Below, one piece after another: positions 1 through 7,906 of a stretch of DNA of 33,964 nt. How positions within the stretch are numbered: the stretch's first letter is position 1; each line of letters begins with the position of its first letter. The translations under genes were made by a program, and so were the position numbers. Below the pieces are notes generated by a model. The model had not been told where the DNA came from, did no database searches, and saw only the letters and a list, made by a program, of their open reading frames with translations. The DNA is taken from NCBI GenBank assembly GCA_903824935.1, contig CAIJYT010000081.1, forward strand, positions 1-33,964, read 5' to 3'. This stretch comes from an uncultured Bacteroidales bacterium. GTDB lineage: Bacteria; Bacteroidota; Bacteroidia; Bacteroidales; FEN-979.

Positions 1-2230
1 CATCGAGAGTGAATTCAAAACCGCTGTTATTCATGCTTCCTACATTGGTCCATACATAATTTGAAAGGTTGGTTCCTGCCGGTACCGGGATGAAGTTCAG
101 CATGTTTGTGGTGTTCTTATAGAAGTAATCGGCCGAAAAAGTAAGCCTGTCTTTCAGGAAACCAATGTCGATACCTATGTTGGATGTGGCGGTTGTTTCC
201 CATTTAATGTTAGGATCGTATGCATCGGGGCGAAGTGTATAGTACCATACGTTTCCGAACTGGTAACGTGTATACCTGTCACTTTGCTCAAAAATCGGGA
301 GGTAGGGATACCAGTTACTGGAAATATCCTGCTGACCGGTTTCTCCCCAGCCCAACCTGAGTTTCAACTGTGAAATAACTTTTGAATCCCTGAGGAATTT
401 CTCTTCATTGATTTTCCATCCAAGGGCAACTGAGGGGAACAGGCCCCAGCGGTTGCTGCTCGAGAACCTTGATGATCCGTCATCACGGAGGGTGGCGGTT
501 AACAGGTACCTGTTATAGAGTGAATAATTCAAACGGCCGTAAAAAGAAACAAGGTAATACTCCTGTTTCACAACGAGCGTATTGGCATGAGCGCTGTCGT
601 GAGGCACATTGCCGTTATAACTGTTATTATCGACCCAGAAATGCTGCCATGAATAACCGGCCATAGCGTCGAACTTACTGTGAATGCTCTTCACATCTTT
701 CACATAATTCAGGTAAAAATCGAGGAGGGTGTTTTTCTTGGTCTGGTCATAATTGTTGTCAACACCCTTATCATAATAATTCCAGGTTGCATAAGTGGGC
801 ACATAATTTTCGCCCTTGCTCTTGGAATAATCCATACCAAGGTTGAGGTTAACCCTCAAATCGGGGAAGAAATGCAGCTTATAATCAAACTGTATATTAC
901 CAAGGAACCTGTTAACCGTTGAAGTGTTTTGTGTTTCATTCAAACGTGCAACCGGATTTGTCGTCGCGGTTGAAACAGGTGTGTTGTCGGGCTGTAGCCA
1001 TCCCCAGTAGAAATTATATAAACCATACTTGCCGCCGGCGGTAACAGGCTGGGTCGGGTCGAATGCAACTGCATCCCCGATAGCTGCCTGGTCGGCAAAG
1101 CGGTTCTTTTCGTTCATGTATTTTGCATTGACGTTGATCTTCAGGTAATTCTTGAAGAATGTCGGGTTTAATGTCACACCAATAGTCGTCCTTTTCATAT
1201 TATCGGTGAGCAGTGTTCCATCCTGGTACGAATAGCCAAGGGAAACGCGGTATGGCATGGTTGCCACAGCACCTGTTAAAGCCAGGTTATGGTCGGTTCC
1301 CAATGCAGTCCTGTAAATTTCTTTCTGCCAGTTTGTATTGCTTGTCCCAAGCAGGGTTGTATCTATGTTCTGGATTCCTGACCTTGCCCTTGATAATATC
1401 AGAGCGCGGTAATCATCTGCACCGTAAACACTCATGATCTTAGGTACAGTGGATATCGATATGTTGCCTGTATATTCAAGGCCGATTTTCTTTGATCCCT
1501 GGGCACCTTTCTTCGTAGTGATGATGATAACCCCGTTGGATGCGCGCGAACCGTAGATGGCAGTTGCGGAAGCATCTTTAAGAACGGTATAAGTTTCAAT
1601 TTCATCGGGGTTGAGCATGCCCAGCGTGCTGCGGGCACCTGAAGTTGATGCATTGTCGATAGCAACTCCGTCAATAACAAGCAACGGGTCATTATTGGCA
1701 TTGATTGAAGAACCGCCGCGGATTCGGATGATAGCGTCACCGCCCGGTGCACCACCTGTGGTAGTAACCTGAACACCGGCGATCTTTCCGACGATCAACT
1801 GCTGGGGAGACTGAATATTCCCCTGGTTAAAGTCCTTGCGGTCAATTGCGGCAACTGATCCTGTGGCATCGGATTTTTTAATTGTGCCATAACCGATCAC
1901 AACAACCTCGTTGAGTTTCTGGGTGGAAAAAGACAATGAAACATCCAAAGTCGTTTGTTCCATGGCTGTAATTTCCTGAGGCTGATAGCCAACATAGGAA
2001 AAAACAAGCACTGCAGCCTTCTTTACCTTGATGGAGTATTTTCCGTCAGCATCGGTAACAGTTCCCGTTGTTGTATTTTTAACAACGATAGTTACCCCGG
2101 GGAGTAAACTTCCATCTGTCGCATCCGTTACTTTACCTGAAATAGTGATCTCCTGGGCATGAGCTAACGAGGCCGTTGCCAAGGCGAAGAAAATGATCAG
2201 GTAACGCAACCAAAGTACACGTTTCTTCAT
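1..2230 (-). CDS. SusC/RagA-family TonB-dependent outer-membrane receptor, C-terminus beyond window
   Basis: The frame is open from the ATG at 2230 to the left edge, giving 743 codons of a family usually near 1000 residues, so the last part of the barrel is missing. Residues 1-25 form a signal peptide ending SLAHA. Residues 27-100 resemble the carboxypeptidase-regulatory-like beta-sandwich typical of SusC proteins (SGKVTDATDGSLLPGV). Residues 107-115, NEVVVIGYG, mark the entrance to the plug. The plug carries IRIRGG, PLLVIDGV and TVLKDASATAIYGSRA, all family hallmarks. These proteins import oligosaccharides or peptides across the outer membrane with a SusD lipoprotein lid, whose gene normally lies just downstream, here outside the window. 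The divergent amylase suggests an alpha-glucan substrate, but that is inference from gene order. Confidence 0.96.
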   Translation of the reverse strand, partial: MKKRVLWLRYLIIFFALATASLAHAQEITISGKVTDATDGSLLPGVTIVVKNTTTGTVTDADGKYSIKVKKAAVLVFSYVGYQPQEITAMEQTTLDVSLSFSTQKLNEVVVIGYGTIKKSDATGSVAAIDRKDFNQGNIQSPQQLIVGKIAGVQVTTTGGAPGGDAIIRIRGGSSINANNDPLLVIDGVAIDNASTSGARSTLGMLNPDEIETYTVLKDASATAIYGSRASNGVIIITTKKGAQGSKKIGLEYTGNISISTVPKIMSVYGADDYRALILSRARSGIQNIDTTLLGTSNTNWQKEIYRTALGTDHNLALTGAVATMPYRVSLGYSYQDGTLLTDNMKRTTIGVTLNPTFFKNYLKINVNAKYMNEKNRFADQAAIGDAVAFDPTQPVTAGGKYGLYNFYWGWLQPDNTPVSTATTNPVARLNETQNTSTVNRFLGNIQFDYKLHFFPDLRVNLNLGMDYSKSKGENYVPTYATWNYYDKGVDNNYDQTKKNTLLDFYLNYVKDVKSIHSKFDAMAGYSWQHFWVDNNSYNGNVPHDSAHANTLVVKQEYYLVSFYGRLNYSLYNRYLLTATLRDDGSSRFSSSNRWGLFPSVALGWKINEEKFLRDSKVISQLKLRLGWGETGQQDISSNWYPYLPIFEQSDRYTRYQFGNVWYYTLRPDAYDPNIKWETTATSNIGIDIGFLKDRLTFSADYFYKNTTNMLNFIPVPAGTNLSNYVWTNVGSMNNSGFEFTLD

Positions 2231-2233
2231 AGA

Positions 2234-2338
2234 GTTAATTTTAAATTGTTAATTTTCAGTTGATTGTATTTTACTTTTCCATTTGATGATGATTCTTCAC
2301 ATATACACATGGTTAATTTAATGTTAATTTACTGTTAA
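2234..2338. repeat. GTTAATTT direct repeats in the susC leader
   Basis: The octamer GTTAATTT occurs at 2234-2241, 2248-2255, 2312-2319 and 2323-2330, with a partial GTTAA at 2334-2338. The first pair is spaced 14 bases start to start and the second pair 11. The group lies between the susC start codon and a possible minus-strand promoter near 2350-2382, so it could fall in the 5' leader of the susC mRNA or act as a DNA operator. The region is AT-rich, so chance is a real alternative. Confidence 0.35.
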
Positions 2339-2349
2339 GTTTTGGTATG

Positions 2350-2382
2350 CAGAGATAGTAAAAAAATGGATACAGTACGCAA
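2350..2382 (-). promoter_or_regulatory. Possible promoter for the susC-like gene
   Basis: Reading the minus strand, TTG (2382-2380) is followed after 22 bases by TATCTCTG (2357-2350), one mismatch from the Bacteroidota -7 element TAnnTTTG. It would give a leader of roughly 110 bases, typical for sus-type genes. The rest of the 303-base gap 2231-2533 is AT-rich, holds the GTTAATTT repeats and the amylase promoter, and shows no convincing gene. Confidence 0.35.
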
Positions 2383-2486
2383 TTTTTTTGTGCTTTTTTT
2401 TACCAAAAACACAAATCATTGATTTAATGATAAATAAAATGTTTAGATAATAATGATCCTCTGACCTTCATGTTCACATGAGATCG

Positions 2487-2514
2487 TTTGTTCACCATCC
2501 TTTTATTACCTTTG
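2487..2514 (+). promoter_or_regulatory. Probable promoter of the GH13 gene
   Basis: TACCTTTG at 2507-2514 matches the Bacteroidota -7 element TAnnTTTG exactly. TTTG at 2487-2490 could serve as the -33 element, although the 16-base gap is shorter than usual. The box ends 19 bases before the ATG at 2534, implying a short leader. Confidence 0.6.
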
Positions 2515-2533
2515 CATATATTAAACCAAACAC

Positions 2534-5368
2534 ATGAAAAAGCACTTCATTTTACCTGCTTTATTTCTGCAAATGTTTTTCGTCTGCAGCACCCTTACAG
2601 CCCAGACAATAGTTACCGTGCCTGTTTATCCCACCGACATGGATTCCTGCACTGTGATCTTCGATGCAAGCAAAGGCAACGCAGGCTTGCTCAATGCCCC
2701 TCCTCCCATTTATGCCCATACCGGGGTCATCACCAATTTAAGCACTTCCGGTTCCGACTGGAAATATGTTCTCGCAGCATGGAACCAGAACATCCCAAAG
2801 GCCCTGATGACGCCATTGGGGAACAATCTTTACAGAATTAAAATGCTTCCGAGCATCAGGGCTTTTTACGGTGTCCCTGCAGGTGAGCTCATACAGAAAA
2901 TGGCCTTCGTTTTCAGGAACTCCGATGGCTCCAAAACCGGCAGGGAAGCCAATGGAGGCGACATTTTCGCCAATGTTTATCCTACCATTACAAGTGTCAA
3001 GATCAACCTGCCCCAAAATAAAAACCTTTATCTGAAGGCCCTCGATACAATCGCAGTGAACGCAACAAGCCCTTTGGCCGACACCATGAAAATCTATCTT
3101 AACGGCACACTCATTAAAACTATTGCCAGCCATATCATTACCGATACACTGCTTGCAAATAATTTTGGTCATAACTGGGTCAAACAATGGGTAAAGATAC
3201 TTGCCAAGAACGACACTGCAGCAGTGGCAGATTCTTTTTGTTATACGGTGATCCCGCTTCCACCAGCAGCATCGCTTCCGGCAGGGGTTCAACCCGGCAT
3301 CAATTACCCTGATTCCACCTCGGTGACACTATGCCTTTATGCCCCCGGAAAGACCTCCTGCTTTGCAACAGGTGATTTCAACGACTGGGGTCTAGATTCC
3401 CTTCACTATATGAATAAAACGCCCGACGGGAGCACGTTCTGGATAACGACACACAACCTCATCCCCCGCAGGGAATATATATTCCAGTACCTCGTTGACG
3501 GCAGTATAAAGATAGGCGATCCATACTGCGACAAGGTTAGTGATCCCAACGATCAGTTTATAGATCCTGCAACCTATCCCGACCTTATCAGTTATCCCAC
3601 CGGAAAAACAACAGGCATTGCCAGTGTTCTTCAGACAGGGCAGGCCCCCTATCCGTGGGCTTCTTCGTCTTTCACCCCTCCTGCTGTCACCGACCTTGTG
3701 ATCTATGAACTCCTGATCAGGGATTTCACGAACCAGCACACGTTCCTTTCGCTGATTGACACTCTGAACTATCTAAAAAACCTGGGTATTAACACTATCG
3801 AACTCATGCCGGTAATGGAATTTGAAGGCAACATCAGCTGGGGTTACAACCCTGATTATTCATTTGCGGTAGACAAATATTACGGCCCGAAGAACACCCT
3901 TAAACAGTTCGTGGAAGCCGCGCATGCAAAAGGGATTGCAGTAATCCTTGATATTGTCTGCAACCATCATTTCGGGTCATCACCTCTTGTACAGCTTTAC
4001 TGGGATACTCAGAACCAGCGCCCGGCTGCCGGCAGCCCCTGGTTCAACCCCATCCCAAAACATCCTTATAACGTGGGTTACGACTTCAACCACGACAGCC
4101 CCGACACAAAGTCGTACATGTCGCGCCTTTTAAAATACTGGCTGCGTGAATACCATGCCGACGGATACCGCTTCGATATGTCGAAAGGCTTCACCCAGGT
4201 CAATTCTTATCCTAACAACATGACTCTCTGGCAGCAGTATGACCAGGACAGGATCAACATCCTGAATACCTTTGCCGACACCATTCATAGCGTGAATCCC
4301 GATGCTTATGTCATCCTTGAACATTTTGCCGACAACAGCGAAGAAAAAGTACTTGCCAATGCAGGAATGATGCTTTGGGGAAATGGTAATTCGTCTTATA
4401 ATAGCGCCTCCGGCGGATTTACTGCCGACCTGTCCGGGGGTTCATATATAAACCGGGGATGGTCGCAGCCTGTCCTGGTATGGTATATGGAAAGTCATGA
4501 CGAAGAACGTCAGATGTATAACGACTACAGTTCGGGGAACAGCAGCAAGCCCCCATACAACCCCAGGGATACGGCAACAGCCCTGCAGAGGGGAGCATTG
4601 TGCGCAAACTTTTTCCTTGGAATCCCCGGTCCTAAAATGATCTGGCAGTTCGGCGAGCTGGGTTATGACTATTCTATCAACTACCCGTCGGGGACATCAT
4701 CCTCACGCCTGGATCCGAAACCCATCCGCTGGGACTACTATTCACAATGGGGAAGAAAATACCTGTATAACGTTTACCATTCCCTTATCGGGCTTAAACA
4801 AACTCTGCCTGCATTCAGGAGCAGCAATTTCACCATGAATGCCGCATCTTATACCAAGAGGATCACCCTCACCGATGCCACGATGGATGCGGTGATCCTG
4901 GGGAATTTTAATGTCATCTCCCAGAATGTCGTTCCTAACTTTACAAAAACAGGAACCTGGTATGAATTCTACAGCGGGGACTCGTTAAGCGTTTCCGATG
5001 TGGCTGCCCCCCTGGCATTCACCCCGGGCGAATACAGGCTGTATACCACGGTGAGGTTGCCAAAGCCGGTATTCACAGGAATCGAAAATCCAGGCCGGCA
5101 GGCTGCACAGGATTTACGTCTGACTGTTTACCCGAATCCCTCTGCCGGACCTGTGAACTTTGAACTATTACTGGACCGGCCGACCGAGGTAAAGCTGTTT
5201 GTCTACGACTTCAGTGGAAGGCTTGCAGGAACCGTCATTGAAGGGAACCTGCCCCAAGGTGTAAATACTTTGAAATGGAACCCTGAATACACTCCTGCTC
5301 CCGGCATGTATTTCTATAAACTGATTACGCCGGCTGGCCTTACAGGAGGTAAATTCATTATCCAATAA
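2534..5368 (+). CDS. Secreted GH13 alpha-amylase-family enzyme with T9SS sorting tail
   Basis: 944 residues. A signal peptide (1-23, ending TLTA) is followed by a beta-rich N-terminal domain (about 25-145) of the kind found ahead of Bacteroidota amylases, with HTGVITN, IRAFYGVPAGE and KMAFVFRN. A CBM48-like module (about 260-345) contains FATGDFNDW. The catalytic barrel follows, about 385-780. All four GH13 regions are intact: DIVCNHH (473-479), YRFDMSKG with the predicted nucleophile D548 and R546, VILEHF with the acid/base E596, and ESHDEE with H655 and D656. The last 85 residues are a T9SS type A tail (VYPNPSAG, YDFSGR, GMYFYKL), so the enzyme is probably exported and attached to the surface. 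Substrate is starch, pullulan or a similar alpha-glucan; which bond it cuts cannot be read here. Confidence 0.95.
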   Translation: MKKHFILPALFLQMFFVCSTLTAQTIVTVPVYPTDMDSCTVIFDASKGNAGLLNAPPPIYAHTGVITNLSTSGSDWKYVLAAWNQNIPKALMTPLGNNLYRIKMLPSIRAFYGVPAGELIQKMAFVFRNSDGSKTGREANGGDIFANVYPTITSVKINLPQNKNLYLKALDTIAVNATSPLADTMKIYLNGTLIKTIASHIITDTLLANNFGHNWVKQWVKILAKNDTAAVADSFCYTVIPLPPAASLPAGVQPGINYPDSTSVTLCLYAPGKTSCFATGDFNDWGLDSLHYMNKTPDGSTFWITTHNLIPRREYIFQYLVDGSIKIGDPYCDKVSDPNDQFIDPATYPDLISYPTGKTTGIASVLQTGQAPYPWASSSFTPPAVTDLVIYELLIRDFTNQHTFLSLIDTLNYLKNLGINTIELMPVMEFEGNISWGYNPDYSFAVDKYYGPKNTLKQFVEAAHAKGIAVILDIVCNHHFGSSPLVQLYWDTQNQRPAAGSPWFNPIPKHPYNVGYDFNHDSPDTKSYMSRLLKYWLREYHADGYRFDMSKGFTQVNSYPNNMTLWQQYDQDRINILNTFADTIHSVNPDAYVILEHFADNSEEKVLANAGMMLWGNGNSSYNSASGGFTADLSGGSYINRGWSQPVLVWYMESHDEERQMYNDYSSGNSSKPPYNPRDTATALQRGALCANFFLGIPGPKMIWQFGELGYDYSINYPSGTSSSRLDPKPIRWDYYSQWGRKYLYNVYHSLIGLKQTLPAFRSSNFTMNAASYTKRITLTDATMDAVILGNFNVISQNVVPNFTKTGTWYEFYSGDSLSVSDVAAPLAFTPGEYRLYTTVRLPKPVFTGIENPGRQAAQDLRLTVYPNPSAGPVNFELLLDRPTEVKLFVYDFSGRLAGTVIEGNLPQGVNTLKWNPEYTPAPGMYFYKLITPAGLTGGKFIIQ

Positions 5369-5419
5369 CACCTCCGGAGCAGCAGACAGACTAAAACCCG
5401 CCTGCATGCGTTTATTTTC

Positions 5420-5427
5420 TATCTTTG
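5420..5427 (+). promoter_or_regulatory. -7 box ahead of the triple-module protein gene
   Basis: TATCTTTG matches TAnnTTTG and ends 23 bases before the ATG at 5451. No clear TTG lies at the expected -33 distance. It suggests that this gene can be transcribed independently of the amylase gene 82 bases upstream. Confidence 0.5.
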
Positions 5428-5450
5428 CAACGCAATCCGCTTTACTTTAG

Positions 5451-7049
5451 ATGAAAAGATCCATTCAAACTCTCTGCACAGCCCTGATCCTGATCCTGGC
5501 TATATTAACTTCTGAAAAGTCAGTTGCAGCCACCGACACCGTATTTGTTCTTTCAGTGGAAGTCAATATGACCAAAGCTGTAAGGAGCGGTATCTTCGAC
5601 CCTGCCCTGGACCATGTTTATGCTGTGTTCGATACAGCATCCATAGGGGATCTGCAGCTTGTCCCTTCAGGAAACAACCAATTCAGCCTTGTAGTACCCG
5701 GGGGGATTGATTCGGGGCTTGTTTATCATTTCAGGTTCAGGATCAATAATTCGATAACCGAAACTGTTGACCGCCAGGTTAAGATCGGCCAGGGAATCAA
5801 TTATTATAACTGCTGGTGGAATAACGACTACCTTAATTACACCTGGTTTCAGGTAGATATGAGTTATATTGTCCAGCAGGGCAATTTTAATCCGAATACT
5901 GACTTTATCGACATCGCAGGTAATATGAATAATTACCAGGGCTCGCCTCATCTGTCCAGGATTGGAACAGGGTATGTATACCAGATCATGTACAATATAG
6001 AGCCGGGGACTATTGCAGCCTTTAAATTCAGGATCAACGGCGATACCAGCAGGATGGAACTTCGTGGAAAGCCTTACCGCTTCCTGCTTGCTCCCGACAG
6101 TGTGATCCACTGTCTTAAATGGTATAACGATTATAATCCTTCGAAAATCCCTATGACTTTTTACTGCAACATGAAATATATGACCAGGGCAGGTCATTTC
6201 AGCAGGCAGTATGATCATGTTGATGTTGCAGGCTCATTTGACGGTAACGGCGCCTACGACATACTATACGACAATGACAAGGACAGCATATATAATGCGA
6301 CAATCCTGATAGACACAGCTTTTTACCACAATAATCCCATCACCTTCAAATACAGGATAAACAGCAGTTGGGATTTTGCCGAAATGCAAGGCCAACCGTT
6401 CAGAACCTACGTGCTTCACGACACGGTCACGGGACGCAACGCCGACAGTTCCTGGTACAACGACTGGAACCCGAATGTACCAACAGACCCTGTTGCCTAT
6501 AATGTGAAAATACAGGGCATGTATGTATTCAAGTCTGTTCTTTCGGGCAGCTATACCTATGAAGACATCAACGGTTTTAAAGAAAAGGGGAGCACCTATC
6601 AATGGTACCGCAGCGCTGATTCCCTGGGGATCAATTTAACTATAATCGATACGGCAACCCATATCACTTACACCGTTGACACACTCAGTATTCACAAATG
6701 GCTGGTGTTCGAAGTCATTCCCAGGGCCGACAGCGGGGATTCGGCAGTTGGACATCCAGTAAGGGTGATCACAAAAACCCCGATAGGCAATGTGGGGATT
6801 GACGAGCACGGGAATTTTATCGCATCGGTATACCCTAACCCCGTTACTGATCAGTTCACCATTGAAGGAATCACTGAGATCAGGACGATTGAGCTTTTTG
6901 ACATCACAGGGCGTATGGTGTTCAATATAGACGGGATAAATTCACGCCGTACTGTAATAAAGCCGGGAAACATCCTCCCGGGCATTTACTTTCTTAAAGC
7001 CTTTGGCAGGGACGGTGAAAACGGATGGGCAAGGATAGAGAAAAAATAG
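5451..7049 (+). CDS. T9SS-exported protein with three starch-binding-like modules
   Basis: 532 residues with a signal peptide (1-26, ending SVAA). Three consecutive modules of about 100 residues follow (about 30-124, 130-230, 233-342). Each begins with a beta-strand carrying a hydrophobic pattern and VDMS or CNMK-like sequence, contains FRFRIN, FKFRIN or FKYRIN, and ends in a tryptophan motif (WWNNDY, WYNDYN, WYNDWN). Modules 2 and 3 hold DIAGNMN and DVAGSFD, resembling the VAGxFN signature of CBM20/CBM48-type starch-binding folds. An Ig-like domain (about 350-440, GSTYQWYRS) and a T9SS type A tail (about 455-532, VYPNPVTDQF, LPGIYFLK) complete it. No catalytic domain is visible. It may hold starch at the surface for the adjacent GH13 enzyme. 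Glycan binding is inferred from the fold pattern and the neighbour. Confidence 0.8.
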   Translation: MKRSIQTLCTALILILAILTSEKSVAATDTVFVLSVEVNMTKAVRSGIFDPALDHVYAVFDTASIGDLQLVPSGNNQFSLVVPGGIDSGLVYHFRFRINNSITETVDRQVKIGQGINYYNCWWNNDYLNYTWFQVDMSYIVQQGNFNPNTDFIDIAGNMNNYQGSPHLSRIGTGYVYQIMYNIEPGTIAAFKFRINGDTSRMELRGKPYRFLLAPDSVIHCLKWYNDYNPSKIPMTFYCNMKYMTRAGHFSRQYDHVDVAGSFDGNGAYDILYDNDKDSIYNATILIDTAFYHNNPITFKYRINSSWDFAEMQGQPFRTYVLHDTVTGRNADSSWYNDWNPNVPTDPVAYNVKIQGMYVFKSVLSGSYTYEDINGFKEKGSTYQWYRSADSLGINLTIIDTATHITYTVDTLSIHKWLVFEVIPRADSGDSAVGHPVRVITKTPIGNVGIDEHGNFIASVYPNPVTDQFTIEGITEIRTIELFDITGRMVFNIDGINSRRTVIKPGNILPGIYFLKAFGRDGENGWARIEKK

Positions 7050-7050
7050 G

Positions 7051-7103
7051 CTGCAGTCTGCATTTGGCAAACTGCAGAAAAATTCTTGCTGACTGCTGAC
7101 TGC
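7051..7103. repeat. Hairpin and short repeats between convergent genes
   Basis: CTGCAGT (7051-7057) and ACTGCAG (7071-7077) form a perfect 7-bp inverted repeat directly after the stop of the triple-module gene. TGACTGC then occurs twice in tandem (7090-7096, 7097-7103). The hairpin has no T-run, so it is a weak terminator candidate at best. The low-complexity composition suggests a degenerate dispersed intergenic repeat. Confidence 0.4.
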
Positions 7104-7111
7104 AATCTGTT

Positions 7112-7852
7112 CTATTTGTTCAAAAGAAAGTCCAAAGGTTCCCCTTCTCTATATTCAACAGCATCCTGGCCATAGGCGAAGACCCTCAGCGGCCTGTTCC
7201 CTTTTAATTCTATTGAATCACCTTCCACCCAGAAAAGACAGCCTTCGCGCAATCCGACAACCCTTACATCCCTGTTGACGGCCAGGAATTCCAGTATCCT
7301 TTGTTCCCTTGTCTCACCGGCATGACCCGAAGGATTTGCATCAAGGTAATGAGGGTTGATCTGGAAGGGGATAAGGTCAAGGCAATTGAAGGATGACGGT
7401 TCGGCGATTGGCATATCATTGGTTGTTTTCATCGTGGGGCAGGCCACATTAGCGCCAGCGCTCCATCCCACAAAAGGCATCCCAAGCCTTACCTGGTCGC
7501 GGATCAGATGCATGATACCCGTCTCATGCATCATTTTGACCAGGTGAAACGTATTGCCGCCTCCAACCACTATGCATTCAGCATGCTTGACAGCCCGGTG
7601 AAAGTCATCAGCATGATGTATTGAAACAAGTTCTGTTCCAAAGCCAGCAAAAACAGCTTTCACCCTTTCTTCGTAAACGTCATAAGATTGTTGAATGCTT
7701 TGAGAGTGGAGGTTGACCCCGGCATAAGGGATAAACAGCACCGATCTGACTGAGAATTTTTTAAGAAATGCGGCAATGTAGGGTGTCGGCCAACCGAGGT
7801 ATTCTTCCCCGGCATTTGTTGAATTACTGATCAGTAAAAGGTTACGTTTCAT
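7112..7852 (-). CDS. pepE: Peptidase E, alpha-aspartyl dipeptidase (family S51)
   Basis: 246 residues, close to the 229 of E. coli PepE. The nucleophile S131 sits in VGWSAGAN, the family signature. H168 (NPHYLD) and E203 (GLREGC) fall at the spacing expected for the Ser-His-Glu catalytic set. VVGGGNTFHL is the conserved strand-loop ahead of it. There is no signal peptide, so the enzyme is cytosolic. It hydrolyses dipeptides with an N-terminal aspartate. It starts at the ATG at 7852 and lies 54 bases downstream of the large helical-repeat gene on the same strand, so the two may share a transcript. It is convergent with the triple-module gene. Confidence 0.95.
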   Translation of the reverse strand: MKRNLLLISNSTNAGEEYLGWPTPYIAAFLKKFSVRSVLFIPYAGVNLHSQSIQQSYDVYEERVKAVFAGFGTELVSIHHADDFHRAVKHAECIVVGGGNTFHLVKMMHETGIMHLIRDQVRLGMPFVGWSAGANVACPTMKTTNDMPIAEPSSFNCLDLIPFQINPHYLDANPSGHAGETREQRILEFLAVNRDVRVVGLREGCLFWVEGDSIELKGNRPLRVFAYGQDAVEYREGEPLDFLLNK

Positions 7853-7906
7853 GACAAGGTTTTTATTTTAAAACACTCACAATTTTATAATCCGGTTTTG
7901 AATTTC

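Noticed and set aside
1432-1776. Minus-strand frame of 114 codons inside the susC-like gene
   Set aside because: It lies out of frame within the long receptor frame, which carries clear family motifs across the same bases.
2738-3292. 184-codon minus-strand frame inside the GH13 gene
   Set aside because: It is antisense to a region with recognisable domain sequence, has no motif of its own and no promoter; typical antisense openness.
5345-5375. GGAGGT and ACCTCC pair around the GH13 stop as a terminator
   Set aside because: The stem is only 6 bp with a 19-base loop and no T-run follows.
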